Source: Lachnospiraceae bacterium (lineage in GTDB: Bacteria; Bacillota; Clostridia; Lachnospirales; Lachnospiraceae). From it: 8,020 nucleotides of DNA. The notes below the pieces were generated by a model. It saw only the letters and a program-made list of their open reading frames with translations, searched no databases and was not told where the DNA came from. Shown here piece by piece: positions 1-6,072 of the stretch; the stretch's first letter is position 1, and the number at the start of each line of letters is the position of its first letter. The DNA lies in contig JAILNW010000332.1 of the NCBI GenBank assembly GCA_024691145.1, positions 1 to 8,020 on the forward strand, in the 5' to 3' direction. The position numbers and the translations under genes are program-made.

Positions 1-2
1 CA

Positions 3-428
3 CATGTTGCAACTATTGATCTTAAGGATTCTAAGGAATTAACTTGCTGCTTTAACGATGGTAACAACAACTGGGATAGCAATAACGGAAAGAATTATAC
101 ATTCAAGGCTGGTAAGTATACATATTTCAATGGACAGATTGATGAAATCAAGGAAAATGTTGAAGATGATAAGGTAGTAATTTACTACACAGGTTGTGAT
201 ACACCATATCTTCATTACTCAATTCGTGGTGCATGGACTTCAGTTCCTGGAATTCAGATGGAGGAATGCAACGAGGTTGCTGGATATACTCATAAGGTAG
301 AAGTTAACGTTCAGGGTAACGAGACTATGACTTGCTGCTTCAATGATGGAAATGGTAACTGGGATAACAATAATGGTAATGATTATGTGTTAAGTAAAGG
401 TGTTTACTACTATAACAATGGAAGCTTA
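3..428 (+). repeat. Two in-frame CBM25-type repeats, 288-base period
   Basis: The ACTTGCTGCTT motif at base 42 returns at base 330, a period of 288 bases or 96 codons. The following 35 or so bases stay similar, differing mainly at third codon positions (for example AACGATGGTAAC against AATGATGGAAAT). This is a protein-domain duplication that has drifted under coding constraint, not a recent DNA duplication. More copies may lie to the left of the window. Confidence 0.75.
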
Positions 429-443
429 TCAGAAAGTAAATAA
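3..443 (+). CDS. C-terminal end of a secreted starch-binding protein (tandem CBM25-type modules), 5'-truncated
   Basis: The reading frame is open from the left edge, so only the last 146 residues are visible. They hold the back half of one module and one complete module. The complete one runs from VVIYYTGCDTPYLHY through GAWTSVPGIQM to CCFNDGNGNWDNNN and ends in a YYYNNGSL strand; the first repeats the CCFNDGNNNWDSNN and YTYFNGQI parts. This beta-sandwich pattern, with a His (HYS) and two Trp (AWT, NW-D) expected to stack on glucose rings, matches carbohydrate-binding family 25, known from bacterial amylases. The protein is therefore probably an extracellular alpha-amylase or pullulanase, but no catalytic domain is in view. 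An acidic linker (DEIKENVEDD) separates the modules. The chain ends right after the last module with no sortase motif or membrane anchor, suggesting a freely secreted enzyme or anchoring elsewhere in the protein. CBM26 is a related alternative. The module call is fairly secure; the parent enzyme is inferred. Confidence 0.82.
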   Translation, partial: HVATIDLKDSKELTCCFNDGNNNWDSNNGKNYTFKAGKYTYFNGQIDEIKENVEDDKVVIYYTGCDTPYLHYSIRGAWTSVPGIQMEECNEVAGYTHKVEVNVQGNETMTCCFNDGNGNWDNNNGNDYVLSKGVYYYNNGSLSESK

Positions 444-474
444 GTAAAGATAATAATTAATAAATACATCCCTG

Positions 475-505
475 GTGGTCAATTGCAAAATTGGCCACTT
501 TTTTT
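475..505 (+). terminator. Rho-independent terminator of the starch-binding protein gene
   Basis: A 10-bp stem (GTGGTCAATT paired with AATTGGCCAC, one G-U pair) is closed by a GCAA tetraloop and followed by seven T. It starts 31 bases after the stop codon and separates the starch-binding gene from the ddl unit. Confidence 0.9.
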
Positions 506-511
506 GTAAAC

Positions 512-540
512 TTGAAGAATTAAAGGCCATGTGATACAAT
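512..540 (+). promoter_or_regulatory. Sigma-70-type promoter of the ddl unit
   Basis: A -35 box TTGAAG (512-517) lies 17 bases from a -10 box TACAAT (535-540), preceded by TG one base upstream (extended -10). Transcription should begin near 546-548, about 30 bases before the ddl start. It begins just after the upstream terminator's T-run, which supports it as the start of a new transcript. A ribosome binding site AGAAAGG (559-565) follows, 12 bases before the ATG. Confidence 0.72.
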
Positions 541-577
541 TGTAAAGAAAATAGAATTAGAAAGGTAGTAATATATT

Positions 578-1567
578 ATGAACATTGTAGTTTTAGCAGG
601 TGGAAACAGTACAGAAAGAGAGGTATCTCTTGTTTCTGGAAGAGAAATATACAGAGCATTAAAGTCATTTAAAGAAAATGACGTTATTTATATTGATGTT
701 AATAGCAATTATTCAACAGATGTGGCATTTGGAACTGATACTGACTGGGAGGAACTTGTGTTTGATAATAAATTAAGCAGAAGTGAATCTTATTTTGGAG
801 AAAATGTTATTAACATATGCAAAAAAGCAGACATGGTATTTTTGGCTTTACATGGAGAAAATGGTGAAGATGGAAAAATTCAGGCAGCTTTTGAACTTAT
901 GAATATTAAGTATACAGGAACTGATTATAAGAGTTCAGCATTAGCTATGGATAAGGCTTTAACAAAAGCTGTTTTGGTTAATAAGAATATTCCAACACCA
1001 TCATCATTTTTACTGACTAAAGAAAATGCAGACAGCAATACAGATGAACTTGTTTTTCCAAAGGTAATAAAGGTTACTAATGGCGGATCAAGTATAGGTG
1101 TGTTCATTGCATATAATAAGGAAGATTATGTTAAGTATCTTGATGAGGCCTTTGCTATAGAAGATGAGGTATTAGTTGAGGATTATGTAAAGGGAAGAGA
1201 GTTTTCCGTTGGAGTTGTTAACGGAAAGGCTTATCCAATAATTGAGATAGTTCCTAAAGAAGGATTTTATGATTACAAAACAAAGTACACAAAGGGAGCA
1301 GCTGAAGATATTTGCCCAGCGGTACTTTCAGAGGAGAAAACAAAGGAGATGCAAGGACTTGCAGAAAGGGTTTGTGAAGCATTAGGAATTAAGTGCTATG
1401 CAAGAGTGGATTTTCTTATGAACGAAGATGAAGAGTTATTCTGTCTTGAAGCTAATACTTTGCCAGGTATGACCCCTACATCACTTCTTCCACAGGAGGC
1501 AGCAGTATTAGGTATAGATTATGCAAGCCTTTGTATGAATATTATAAATATATCAAAAAATAAATAG
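578..1567 (+). CDS. ddl: D-alanine--D-alanine ligase
   Basis: ATP-dependent cytosolic ligase that joins two D-alanines to make D-Ala-D-Ala for the UDP-MurNAc-pentapeptide. At 329 residues it is near the usual length for the family and complete. The N-terminal domain has GGNSTEREVSLVSG (Glu13 matches the D-Ala-binding Glu15 of E. coli DdlB). HGENGEDG is at 92-99 and MDKALTK follows. The ATP-grasp part has NGGSSIGV with Ser171 (DdlB Ser150), and the metal-binding residues Asp278, Glu291 and Asn293 in RVDF and EANTLPGMTP. The omega loop reads YDYKTKY, placing Lys236-Tyr237 at the DdlB Lys215-Tyr216 positions. That Tyr is typical of D-Ala-D-Ala ligases, not of D-lactate-forming VanA-type enzymes. 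The gene has its own promoter and is followed after 27 bases by a glycosyltransferase gene with no terminator between, so the two are probably co-transcribed. No mur or fts genes are adjacent. Confidence 0.96.
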   Translation: MNIVVLAGGNSTEREVSLVSGREIYRALKSFKENDVIYIDVNSNYSTDVAFGTDTDWEELVFDNKLSRSESYFGENVINICKKADMVFLALHGENGEDGKIQAAFELMNIKYTGTDYKSSALAMDKALTKAVLVNKNIPTPSSFLLTKENADSNTDELVFPKVIKVTNGGSSIGVFIAYNKEDYVKYLDEAFAIEDEVLVEDYVKGREFSVGVVNGKAYPIIEIVPKEGFYDYKTKYTKGAAEDICPAVLSEEKTKEMQGLAERVCEALGIKCYARVDFLMNEDEELFCLEANTLPGMTPTSLLPQEAAVLGIDYASLCMNIINISKNK

Positions 1568-1594
1568 TTCACAAAGTAAAAGAGGTGCTGAAAT

Positions 1595-2755
1595 ATGAAA
1601 ATTGCATGGTTTTGCGTGCCTGCTCATGGCCACACTAATCCTACTCTTGGATTGGTTAAGGCGTTGACTGATGCCGGACATGAGATATATTATTTTTCAT
1701 TTAATGATTTCAAGGAAAAACTTGAAAATGCAGGTGCAAAGTTTGTTAGCTGTGATGGTTATGATTTTGATATGGAAGATAAGGAAAATGGTGACAGAGT
1801 AGGAAAAGATATGGCTTTTGCTGTGGAACTTCTGGTTTGTTCGACTCTTTCTCTTGATGAAATGATTGCAAAGAATATTGAGGAGATAAAACCTGATCTT
1901 ATAATAACAGATTCAATTGCATACTGGGGAAAACTTACTGCAAAGAAGTTTAATATTCCTTTTATATCTTCAACTACAACATTTGCATTTAACAGATATT
2001 CATCAGCATATATGAAGCGTGGTATTATGGAAACTTTGAAGATGCTATTTTCTATGCCAAAGATTAATAAGCAGCTTGACAGGTTAAGGGAAAAGGGATA
2101 TCCAATAAAGAATATTCTTGATATTGTCCAGAATGACAATGAAACGAATACTATAGTGTATACTTCTAAGTTTTTTCAGCCTTGTGCGGATACATTTTCT
2201 GATAAATACAAATTTATCGGACCTTCAATGCGTGCTGTGGAGAATGAAGTTAAGAAAACAAAGGATACAACTGTGTATATTTCATTAGGTACAGTTGTTA
2301 AGAATGAGAATTTTTATAGTAATTGTATCGAGGCTTTTAAAAAGACTGATTATCAGGTTATTATAGCTCTTGGAACAAATGATGTTTCATTTGGGGAACT
2401 GCCAGAGAATATTAAGGTTTACAAGTCAGTGGACCAGATGGCTGTTTTATCAATTGCTGACGTATTTATTACACATTGTGGTATGAATTCAACCTCAGAA
2501 GCTTTATATTATGAGGTTCCTCTTGTTATGTGTCCTCAGACACCTGAACAGGGAGCTGTTGCCAGAAGAACTGAGGAATTAGGTGCTGGCGTTATGTTAA
2601 ATGATAAAAGCACTCCAGAGGATATACTTAATATAGTTAATGGTGTTATTAAGGATACAAGGTATAAAGAAGCAGCAAAGAAAGTATCGGAAAGCTTTAA
2701 GAACAGTGGAGGAATAGAGGAAGCTAAGGAATTCGTTGAAAATATTTTAAAATAG
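1595..2755 (+). CDS. MGT-type family 1 (GT1) glycosyltransferase
   Basis: Cytosolic GT-B glycosyltransferase of 386 residues with no signal peptide or membrane segment. The N-terminal domain starts MKIAWFCVPAHGHTNPTLGL; His11 in the AHGH motif is the expected catalytic base, and Asp106 in IITDSIAYWG is placed to be its partner, as in other GT1 enzymes. The C-terminal nucleotide-sugar domain has VYISLGTV and the signature FITHCGMNSTSEAL (His294 to Ser299) then VPLVMCPQTPEQ, ending in Glu318-Gln319, the usual sugar-contact pair. This resembles the macrolide-glycosyltransferase (MGT) group, which transfers sugar from UDP-sugars to small hydrophobic acceptors. The acceptor here cannot be read from the sequence; antibiotic, sterol-like, lipid or flavonoid-like compounds are all possible. 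A ribosome binding site AGAGGTG (1581-1587) sits 7 bases before the ATG. Second gene of the ddl unit. The family call is firm, the substrate unknown. Confidence 0.88.
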   Translation: MKIAWFCVPAHGHTNPTLGLVKALTDAGHEIYYFSFNDFKEKLENAGAKFVSCDGYDFDMEDKENGDRVGKDMAFAVELLVCSTLSLDEMIAKNIEEIKPDLIITDSIAYWGKLTAKKFNIPFISSTTTFAFNRYSSAYMKRGIMETLKMLFSMPKINKQLDRLREKGYPIKNILDIVQNDNETNTIVYTSKFFQPCADTFSDKYKFIGPSMRAVENEVKKTKDTTVYISLGTVVKNENFYSNCIEAFKKTDYQVIIALGTNDVSFGELPENIKVYKSVDQMAVLSIADVFITHCGMNSTSEALYYEVPLVMCPQTPEQGAVARRTEELGAGVMLNDKSTPEDILNIVNGVIKDTRYKEAAKKVSESFKNSGGIEEAKEFVENILK

Positions 2756-2761
2756 AAAATA

Positions 2762-2805
2762 AAAAGCTATTGTGTTAAGAAGTAATCTTAAACACAATAG
2801 CTTTT
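2762..2805. terminator. Bidirectional terminator between convergent units
   Basis: A perfect 15-bp inverted repeat, AAAAGCTATTGTGTT (2762-2776) against its complement (2791-2805), with a further 4 bp (AAGA/TCTT) past a bulged A and an AGTAA loop. The A-rich left and T-rich right flanks give a U-tract in both directions. It serves the ddl-glycosyltransferase unit on the plus strand (7 bases after its stop) and the MoxR operon on the minus strand, whose stop codon lies one base beyond the right arm. Confidence 0.92.
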
Positions 2806-2806
2806 C

Positions 2807-4657
2807 TTACATTGTAAATACATTTTTTGCCCTGAATGGCAGGCTGCATCCAGAGGGCAGGATATATGCGTGTTCTCTTTTTATATCAAGGTGTGGTTCG
2901 ATTCCGCCATCTGTAATTATAAGTATAGGTCCGTCTTTAGGGAAATCCTTTGCATTTTGAAGCATATTTATGCCAGGCTGAAGCCTTGTTCCGCCTCGTC
3001 CAATAACCTTAACCCTTCCGGCAATATCACAGGGAGTCATGTATCCTGCATCATAGGCTGTGGCATCACAAAATATAACTCTGGCTGCAAGCACATCTCT
3101 TGAAGCTGCATAACTTGCAACTGCTCCAAGAGCTTTTCCGATTTCGTTTACTGACATAGAACCAGATGTATCTATAATTACGCCGAAGGTTCTTGCTTTA
3201 TCTTCATCTTCGCTTCTTACATACTTGGGTCTTGGAATATCAGGTGTACTGCTTTGCCTTCTGCTTGGATGTGCATAACTTCTATGTTTTTCAAGAGGTT
3301 TTATGTGTTCATTAAACCACCTTGAAAGCTTAACGTCCCATGGAACAGGAGGTACAGAGAGAGCTCTGATTTCCTGAATAAGTCCAGCAGGAATTAAAGT
3401 TCTTCCACGTACATTTGTTTCATACTCAAGTCCCTGTGACAGGGCATTTCGGTAAAAGTCATCAAGTGACATACCTTCCTTTGCTTTTCCAAAAGTTCCA
3501 GCAGCGCCTCTTCCTAATATATCACCTTTTCCGTAGCCTCTGAATGTATCTTTTTTCATATATTTTTTTAATTCACAGACAATTTCATCATAAACTTCTT
3601 CTGCAGACATATTTTTAAGGGATTCATCATAAAGTATATCTACAGGCATGACTCCAACCTTCATGTCATGGAGCCAGCCGTTAATTACGTAGTCAGTTGC
3701 AACATTCCAAAGATAGTGGTCCCTTCCTGCACTTCGGTTATGATGTAAAAGGGCAGCATGAAGAAATTCATGAGCCATTATAAATTTCCATTCTTCCTTA
3801 GAAAAACTATTAGCAGTATTAATATAGATAATACCTTCATATGCATCAACCGCAGCAATGCTTATATCGTATTTTCTACATTCTTCGGTACTGTCTATAA
3901 TCTTAAAGGAAGAGGCAATAGCACCAAGCAAAGGAAATGAGCTGACGAACCAGTTAGCAATTTCTCTGCCAAAGGAATTATCTCTTTCTGTACAGGAAGC
4001 GTCATTTATAACCTTTGAAACACTTTTAGCAAGATAGTGGGCAAAGTCCTCTGCAAAGGTATTGCATCTAAGGTGCCAGTACTTAGGAGTATAAACAACA
4101 GGTTTATTAAGTCCCTCCATATCCATGGCAGTTTTATCTCCAACACCATAAATATGATTATTAATGCTCCAGTTGTTATTAATAAGATAGTTATAAATCT
4201 TTATTTCATCCTCCATAATATAATCAGGAATAGTGCCAACAGGGGATTCATGAACTGGTTTTCCTATTTTTAAATCATTTAAAAATTTATCAATATATAT
4301 ATCACATGCTATATTCCAAAGCTGTTGATTAAACTTAGCCTTTTTAACCTTTTTTCCGTCAGATTTTTCTTCGAAGTAACCAGGCACCTTATCAAGGTCA
4401 TAATGTCCAAAACAATTGTGAAGTATACAGTGACATATGGCAAAAGCCCACTGTTCACCCTTAAGGTTAACATCTTTATTTAAAAATATATACCCATCAA
4501 AATTTGAAATGGCAGGAGTGTTTCTTCCTAGTGTATTTCTATCTTTTATAGTAATATAATACTTTACAAGGTTTGAAAAAATATCATTATTTGAAACAAT
4601 ATCTATACCTTGATTAATTTGTTTTAAATTAAAGTCTTCTTTTTGCTGTTTTCCCAT
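2807..4657 (-). CDS. Putative metallopeptidase with duplicated DUF2201-type domain and C-terminal VWA-like domain
   Basis: Cytosolic protein of 616 residues, like COG3864 predicted metal-dependent peptidases, which as I recall are usually nearer 400. Three parts are visible. Residues ~23-163 and ~236-373 are two copies of the peptidase domain. Both have a strand of the type GYIFLN / GIIYIN, a His motif, then WN-A-D (114-119; 317-322) and a conserved Pro-Val. The second copy has an intact HEFLH (296-300) followed by His305 and His306. The first has HCILH (76-80) and His85, so the catalytic Glu is Cys. Residues ~490-616 are a von Willebrand A-like domain with a metal site DTSGS (496-500), Thr557 and Asp583. 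The start was chosen at 4657 because AAAGGAG lies 6 bases upstream; a TTG at 4678 would read through that site. The stop of the MoxR gene is one base away, so translation is probably coupled. No signal peptide. The role is inferred: substrate-binding and peptidase partner of the ATPase. Its true substrate is unknown. Confidence 0.85.
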   Translation of the reverse strand: MGKQQKEDFNLKQINQGIDIVSNNDIFSNLVKYYITIKDRNTLGRNTPAISNFDGYIFLNKDVNLKGEQWAFAICHCILHNCFGHYDLDKVPGYFEEKSDGKKVKKAKFNQQLWNIACDIYIDKFLNDLKIGKPVHESPVGTIPDYIMEDEIKIYNYLINNNWSINNHIYGVGDKTAMDMEGLNKPVVYTPKYWHLRCNTFAEDFAHYLAKSVSKVINDASCTERDNSFGREIANWFVSSFPLLGAIASSFKIIDSTEECRKYDISIAAVDAYEGIIYINTANSFSKEEWKFIMAHEFLHAALLHHNRSAGRDHYLWNVATDYVINGWLHDMKVGVMPVDILYDESLKNMSAEEVYDEIVCELKKYMKKDTFRGYGKGDILGRGAAGTFGKAKEGMSLDDFYRNALSQGLEYETNVRGRTLIPAGLIQEIRALSVPPVPWDVKLSRWFNEHIKPLEKHRSYAHPSRRQSSTPDIPRPKYVRSEDEDKARTFGVIIDTSGSMSVNEIGKALGAVASYAASRDVLAARVIFCDATAYDAGYMTPCDIAGRVKVIGRGGTRLQPGINMLQNAKDFPKDGPILIITDGGIEPHLDIKREHAYILPSGCSLPFRAKNVFTM

Positions 4658-4658
4658 A

Positions 4659-5723
4659 CTACGCTCCTTTAACCACAAGTCTTGGAAGGTCTCTTATAAT
4701 CTCAATCATAAACCACTCTGGAAGAAGTTTTCCATCATCTGCAGAAACAACCATCTGGGCAAGTTCGTAATTGATTTTTGCAAGTTCCTTTATAAGAGCT
4801 TTGGCTCTGTGTGTAAGGTACTGATTTTCAATATTAATATCTGACTTTTGTTTTGGAAGGTCATGTATAAGTCTTGCTCTGAATGACTGTGCAAGAAAAT
4901 ATAACACGTCTCTGTCAGAAGGGGCATCTGGCCATCTTTCATCCCCTTTAATTATGCTGTCTAAAAGATATTTGTTACCAACCTGTTTTACAAAAGCCGC
5001 AAACATGCCAGCGTGGCTGGGAGATATACATCCGTAGGCAAGCATTTTTATTGTTTCAGCAGAAACTTCCTTTTCACCTGCGCCAAATTCCTTAAGGGCA
5101 TCACTGAGCATATGCCATGATCTTGGTGTTGAAAATGGTTCTTCTGTCTTAGGTGGTTCTGAAAAGAGATGGTCAGGTCTCTGGTTAATATACTCTGTAA
5201 TCCATGGATGTATCCCATGCCCATATCCCCAGGCAAGCCAGTTTTTAACATCTGGTTTAAGCTGAACATGAAACATTCTGTTTATAAGAGCAGAGGACAT
5301 GGTTTTAACTATTGCAGAATCCTGAGCTCTGTTACCAGCTCCAATTATTATACTTCCTTCTGGAAGGTGGTATTCTCCGATTCTTCTTTCATAAATTAAA
5401 CTGTAAAAAGCCTTCTGTACCTCCTGTGAACAAGCATTAAGCTCATCAAGAAAGAGAACGTAAGGTTCTTTTCTTGCAATCATCTTAGGTGGCATAAATA
5501 CAGAAGTATCTCCATTGATTTTTGGAATACCAATTATATCCTCTGGAGCAAGCTGGCTTCCTAAAAGTGAAACACATTCAAGTCCTACTGAGATAGAAAA
5601 CTCTTCAACAAGAGCTGACTTTCCAATTCCTGGTGCACCCCATATAAATATTGGTCTTACAGGTGCAATGTTAAGTAAAATATCCATTAATTCTTCTTGA
5701 TTAACTGTTATTGGTAAATTCAT
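4659..5723 (-). CDS. MoxR-type AAA+ ATPase
   Basis: Cytosolic ATPase of 354 residues of the MoxR type (COG0714), thought to act as an oligomeric chaperone that remodels or activates a partner, typically a VWA-domain protein encoded next door. Visible motifs are Walker A GAPGIGKS (29-36), Walker B VLFLDE (89-94), a sensor-1 region IIIGAGNR with Asn131, and SALINRMF with Arg149 in arginine-finger position. The C-terminal ~190 residues form a lid-like, mostly helical region without further recognisable motifs. The start at 5723 is preceded by AAAGGA (5731-5736) with 7-base spacing. A GTG at 5765 gives a 368-residue version, but it would translate through the ribosome binding site and a hairpin, so I reject it. 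First long gene of the operon, one base from the metallopeptidase/VWA gene. Family is certain, cellular target unknown. Confidence 0.93.
   Translation of the reverse strand: MNLPITVNQEELMDILLNIAPVRPIFIWGAPGIGKSALVEEFSISVGLECVSLLGSQLAPEDIIGIPKINGDTSVFMPPKMIARKEPYVLFLDELNACSQEVQKAFYSLIYERRIGEYHLPEGSIIIGAGNRAQDSAIVKTMSSALINRMFHVQLKPDVKNWLAWGYGHGIHPWITEYINQRPDHLFSEPPKTEEPFSTPRSWHMLSDALKEFGAGEKEVSAETIKMLAYGCISPSHAGMFAAFVKQVGNKYLLDSIIKGDERWPDAPSDRDVLYFLAQSFRARLIHDLPKQKSDINIENQYLTHRAKALIKELAKINYELAQMVVSADDGKLLPEWFMIEIIRDLPRLVVKGA
4664..4670 (-). promoter_or_regulatory. Ribosome binding site deciding the start of the metallopeptidase/VWA gene
   Basis: On the minus strand AAAGGAG is followed by CGTAGT and then ATG at 4657, a 6-base spacing. 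The site lies inside the last codons of the MoxR gene. The alternative TTG at 4678 has no comparable site, so the protein is 616 rather than 623 residues. Confidence 0.85.
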
Positions 5724-5742
5724 ATGTAATTCCTTTCTTCTT

Positions 5743-5780
5743 AAAAAAGTGTACAAAAAATACACCTTATCTAAGAGGTG
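5743..5780 (-). promoter_or_regulatory. Possible attenuator hairpins in the MoxR operon leader
   Basis: On the minus strand AAGGTGTA (5768-5761) can pair with TACACTTT (5753-5746), one G-U pair, loop TTTTTTG, and the T-run continues to 5743. This is a weak terminator-like hairpin 20 bases before the MoxR start. The same AGGTG (5767-5763) can instead pair with CACCT just upstream (5780-5776), which would prevent it. The ACCTCT at 5779-5774 is also complementary to AGAGGT inside the small upstream ORF (5860-5855). The order of pairs 1:2, 2:3, 3:4 is that of a transcription attenuator. Stems are only 5-8 bp and A/T-rich, so chance is a serious alternative. Confidence 0.35.
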
Positions 5781-5827
5781 CAGAAATCCACATGTTATGA
5801 CAAATATAGAAAAACAGAATTATCCTA

Positions 5828-5902
5828 TTAAAAATCACAACGAAGGATAACTATACCTCTCGTGTTAGCTGTTGAATTGCTAAATATCTTATACTGACTC
5901 AT
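5828..5902 (-). CDS. Small ORF of 24 codons, possible leader peptide of the MoxR operon
   Basis: The ORF begins MSQYKIFSNSTANT and ends GIVILRCDF before a TAA. I do not recognise it. Its support is positional: AAAGGAGGA (5911-5919) lies 8 bases before the ATG, the best ribosome binding site in the window, and a strong promoter lies about 60 bases upstream. It is the first translated unit of the operon and stops 104 bases before the MoxR start. It has no signal peptide or membrane helix and is too short for a folded domain. It could be a regulatory leader peptide, since codons 15-16 (AGA GGT) form one side of a possible attenuator pairing, or a small functional peptide. No run of codons for a single amino acid is present, so amino-acid starvation control is not indicated. 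Confidence 0.5.
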   Translation of the reverse strand: MSQYKIFSNSTANTRGIVILRCDF

Positions 5903-5910
5903 AGTAGTAA

Positions 5911-5919
5911 TCCTCCTTT
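5911..5919 (-). promoter_or_regulatory. Near-consensus ribosome binding site of the 24-codon ORF
   Basis: AAAGGAGGA on the minus strand, 8 bases before the ATG. It is a longer match to the 16S anti-Shine-Dalgarno sequence than any other start in the window, and is the main reason to take the small ORF as translated. Confidence 0.7.
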
Positions 5920-5966
5920 CGAAATCTGAACAATAGTATCTGTAAGTTTTATAACTTATGTCTCAA

Positions 5967-5995
5967 AGTATAGCACGGGATTTTTTTAAAGTCAA
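5967..5995 (-). promoter_or_regulatory. Strong sigma-70-type promoter of the MoxR operon
   Basis: On the minus strand TTGACT (5995-5990) and TATACT (5972-5967) are spaced by 17 bases, and TGC directly before the -10 box makes it an extended -10 promoter. The predicted transcript starts near 5960, giving a roughly 57-base untranslated leader before the small ORF. It lies back to back with the plus-strand promoter at 6003-6031. Confidence 0.85.
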
Positions 5996-6002
5996 TAGTA
6001 TG

Positions 6003-6031
6003 TTGTAAATATTTTTAAGATTTATTATAAT
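6003..6031 (+). promoter_or_regulatory. Sigma-70-type promoter of the transglutaminase-fold lipoprotein gene
   Basis: TTGTAA (6003-6008) and a perfect TATAAT (6026-6031) are spaced by 17 bases. The transcript should start near 6038, about 35 bases before the ATG at 6073. Its -35 box is only 7 bases from the -35 box of the divergent MoxR promoter. Confidence 0.75.
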
Positions 6032-6072
6032 TAACTTATAGATTCTTTTTAATTCGGGAAGAGGGAATGTCT

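Noticed and set aside
578..1567. VanA-type D-Ala-D-lactate ligase
   Set aside because: The omega loop keeps the KY pair (236-237) of D-Ala-D-Ala ligases, and no vanH or vanX neighbours are present.
1759..2139. 126-codon minus-strand ORF opposite the glycosyltransferase gene
   Set aside because: It lies wholly inside a gene with clear family motifs, has no ribosome binding site or promoter of its own and no recognisable domain.
4037..4273. Plus-strand ORFs (also 2870-3103, 3758-3940, 5169-5399) opposite the metallopeptidase and MoxR genes
   Set aside because: They are antisense to well-supported coding sequence and show no initiation signals or family motifs.
2807..4678. Metallopeptidase/VWA protein starting at a TTG at 4678 and overlapping the MoxR gene
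   Set aside because: AAAGGAG lies inside that extension, at ideal spacing for ATG 4657.
4659..5765. Longer MoxR protein starting at a GTG at 5765
   Set aside because: The 14 extra codons run through a terminator-like hairpin and the AAAGGA site that correctly precedes ATG 5723; the extra N-terminus has no family character.
5952..6039. Direct repeat TAACTTAT at 5952-5959 and 6032-6039, one near each divergent transcription start
   Set aside because: Eight A/T-rich bases occur easily by chance in this region, and there is no dyad symmetry or further copy to suggest an operator.
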